Assembly: GCF_050948215.1 (NCBI RefSeq)
Contig: NW_027488641.1
Location: forward strand, 620,001 to 684,000
DNA length: 64,000 nt
Source: Halictus rubicundus
Taxonomy: Eukaryota > Arthropoda > Insecta > Hymenoptera > Halictidae
Reading direction: 5' to 3'
Position numbers and translations under genes: made by a program. The notes beneath the pieces are model-generated. The model did no database searches, was not told where the DNA came from, and worked only from the letters and a program-made list of their open reading frames with translations. Positions 63,766-64,000 of the stretch are shown here, piece after piece (positions within the stretch are counted from its first letter, which is position 1; every line of letters begins with the position of its first letter).

Positions 63766-64000
63766 ACGATAGAGGATAGGATGGGATAGAATATAGGATA
63801 GGATAGATGGTAGGATATGATAGAGGATAGGATACGATAGAGGATAGAATAGGATAGAGGATAGGATAGGATAAAGGACAGGATACGATAGAGGATAGGA
63901 TTGGATAGAGGATAGGATAGGATGGAGGATAGGATAGGATGGAGGATACAATGGGATAGAGGATAGGATAGGATGGAGGATAGGATAGGATGTAGGATAG

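Larger units (their letters stand above)
62596..64000 (+). repeat. Right-hand degenerate 17-bp array
   Basis: The same monomer resumes in the same orientation, but with a much higher density of private changes: GATACTATAGG, GATATTATAGG, AGACGATAGG, AGATGGTAGG, GATACAATAGG, GATTATTGG and TTATGTAATAGAGG. The ordered cassette of the main array (TAGGATTTAATA, AAGGATA, GCGGATA then GAGGATTGG, GGGGATAGG) is not seen. Short internal duplications are present. This looks like the old, poorly homogenised edge of the satellite. The window ends inside it, so the true border is not visible. Confidence 0.93.

Noticed and set aside
1..64000. Inverted-orientation satellite blocks
   Set aside because: I looked for runs of TATCC on the + strand and saw none; the whole array is in one orientation.

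Overview
This window is almost entirely one tandem-repeat (satellite/minisatellite) array. About 98.9% of it is built from a 17-bp monomer, GAGGATAGGATAGGATA on the + strand. The monomer is three GGATA pentamers plus a GA dinucleotide. The array runs unbroken from base 1 to about 61,901 and resumes from about 62,596 to the end in the same orientation. The one stretch of complex sequence is an island of about 0.69 kb at 61,902-62,595. No rRNA, tRNA, CRISPR array, complete transposon or convincing gene is visible. A single-family array of this length, with nested higher-order repeats, points to a eukaryotic nuclear genome (heterochromatic, subtelomeric, centromeric or B/sex-chromosome-like DNA). 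The species cannot be identified from the sequence.

The array has four levels of organisation. Level 1 is the GGATA pentamer. Level 2 is the 17-mer, with 12- and 22-bp versions that lose or gain one pentamer, and 29-bp segments (12+17). Level 3 is a cassette of variant monomers in fixed order, 291 bp long where it is tandemly amplified (near 18.4, 19.5, 24.3, 26.3, 46.4 and 48.5 kb). Level 4 is multi-kilobase tandem or near-tandem duplications. Region by region these are: 1,965-5,281 (1,675-bp step) with an overlapping 1,311-bp step to 6,795; about 9,800-15,053 (2,617 bp); about 16,470-24,900 (4,857 bp plus a 999-bp step); about 30,850-36,740 (2,758 bp, with 755-bp and 342-bp steps inside it); about 35,100-44,535 (4,043/4,060 bp, then 2,738 bp); about 46,020-49,370 (2,120 bp); about 49,930-51,400 (809 bp); and 51,411-61,696 (two copies of 5,143 bp, identical wherever compared, each holding a 665-bp step). 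This pattern fits repeated unequal exchange or replication-based amplification, youngest towards the right end of the main array.

The right-hand segment (62,596-64,000) is more degenerate, lacks the ordered cassette and has its own short duplications (119 and 386 bp). A motif typical of it (AGATGGTAGGATA) also occurs just left of the island, so the island sits inside the degenerate border rather than at the edge of the array. The island carries one possible short minus-strand gene fragment (62,009-62,245), overlapped by a nested inverted repeat (62,115-62,223).

Long open frames cover the minus strand of the array but are arithmetic artefacts. The repeat has no stop codon on that strand, and because 17 is not a multiple of 3 all three frames encode the same 17-residue Ser/Tyr/Pro/Ile/Leu peptide. 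They are not annotated as genes.
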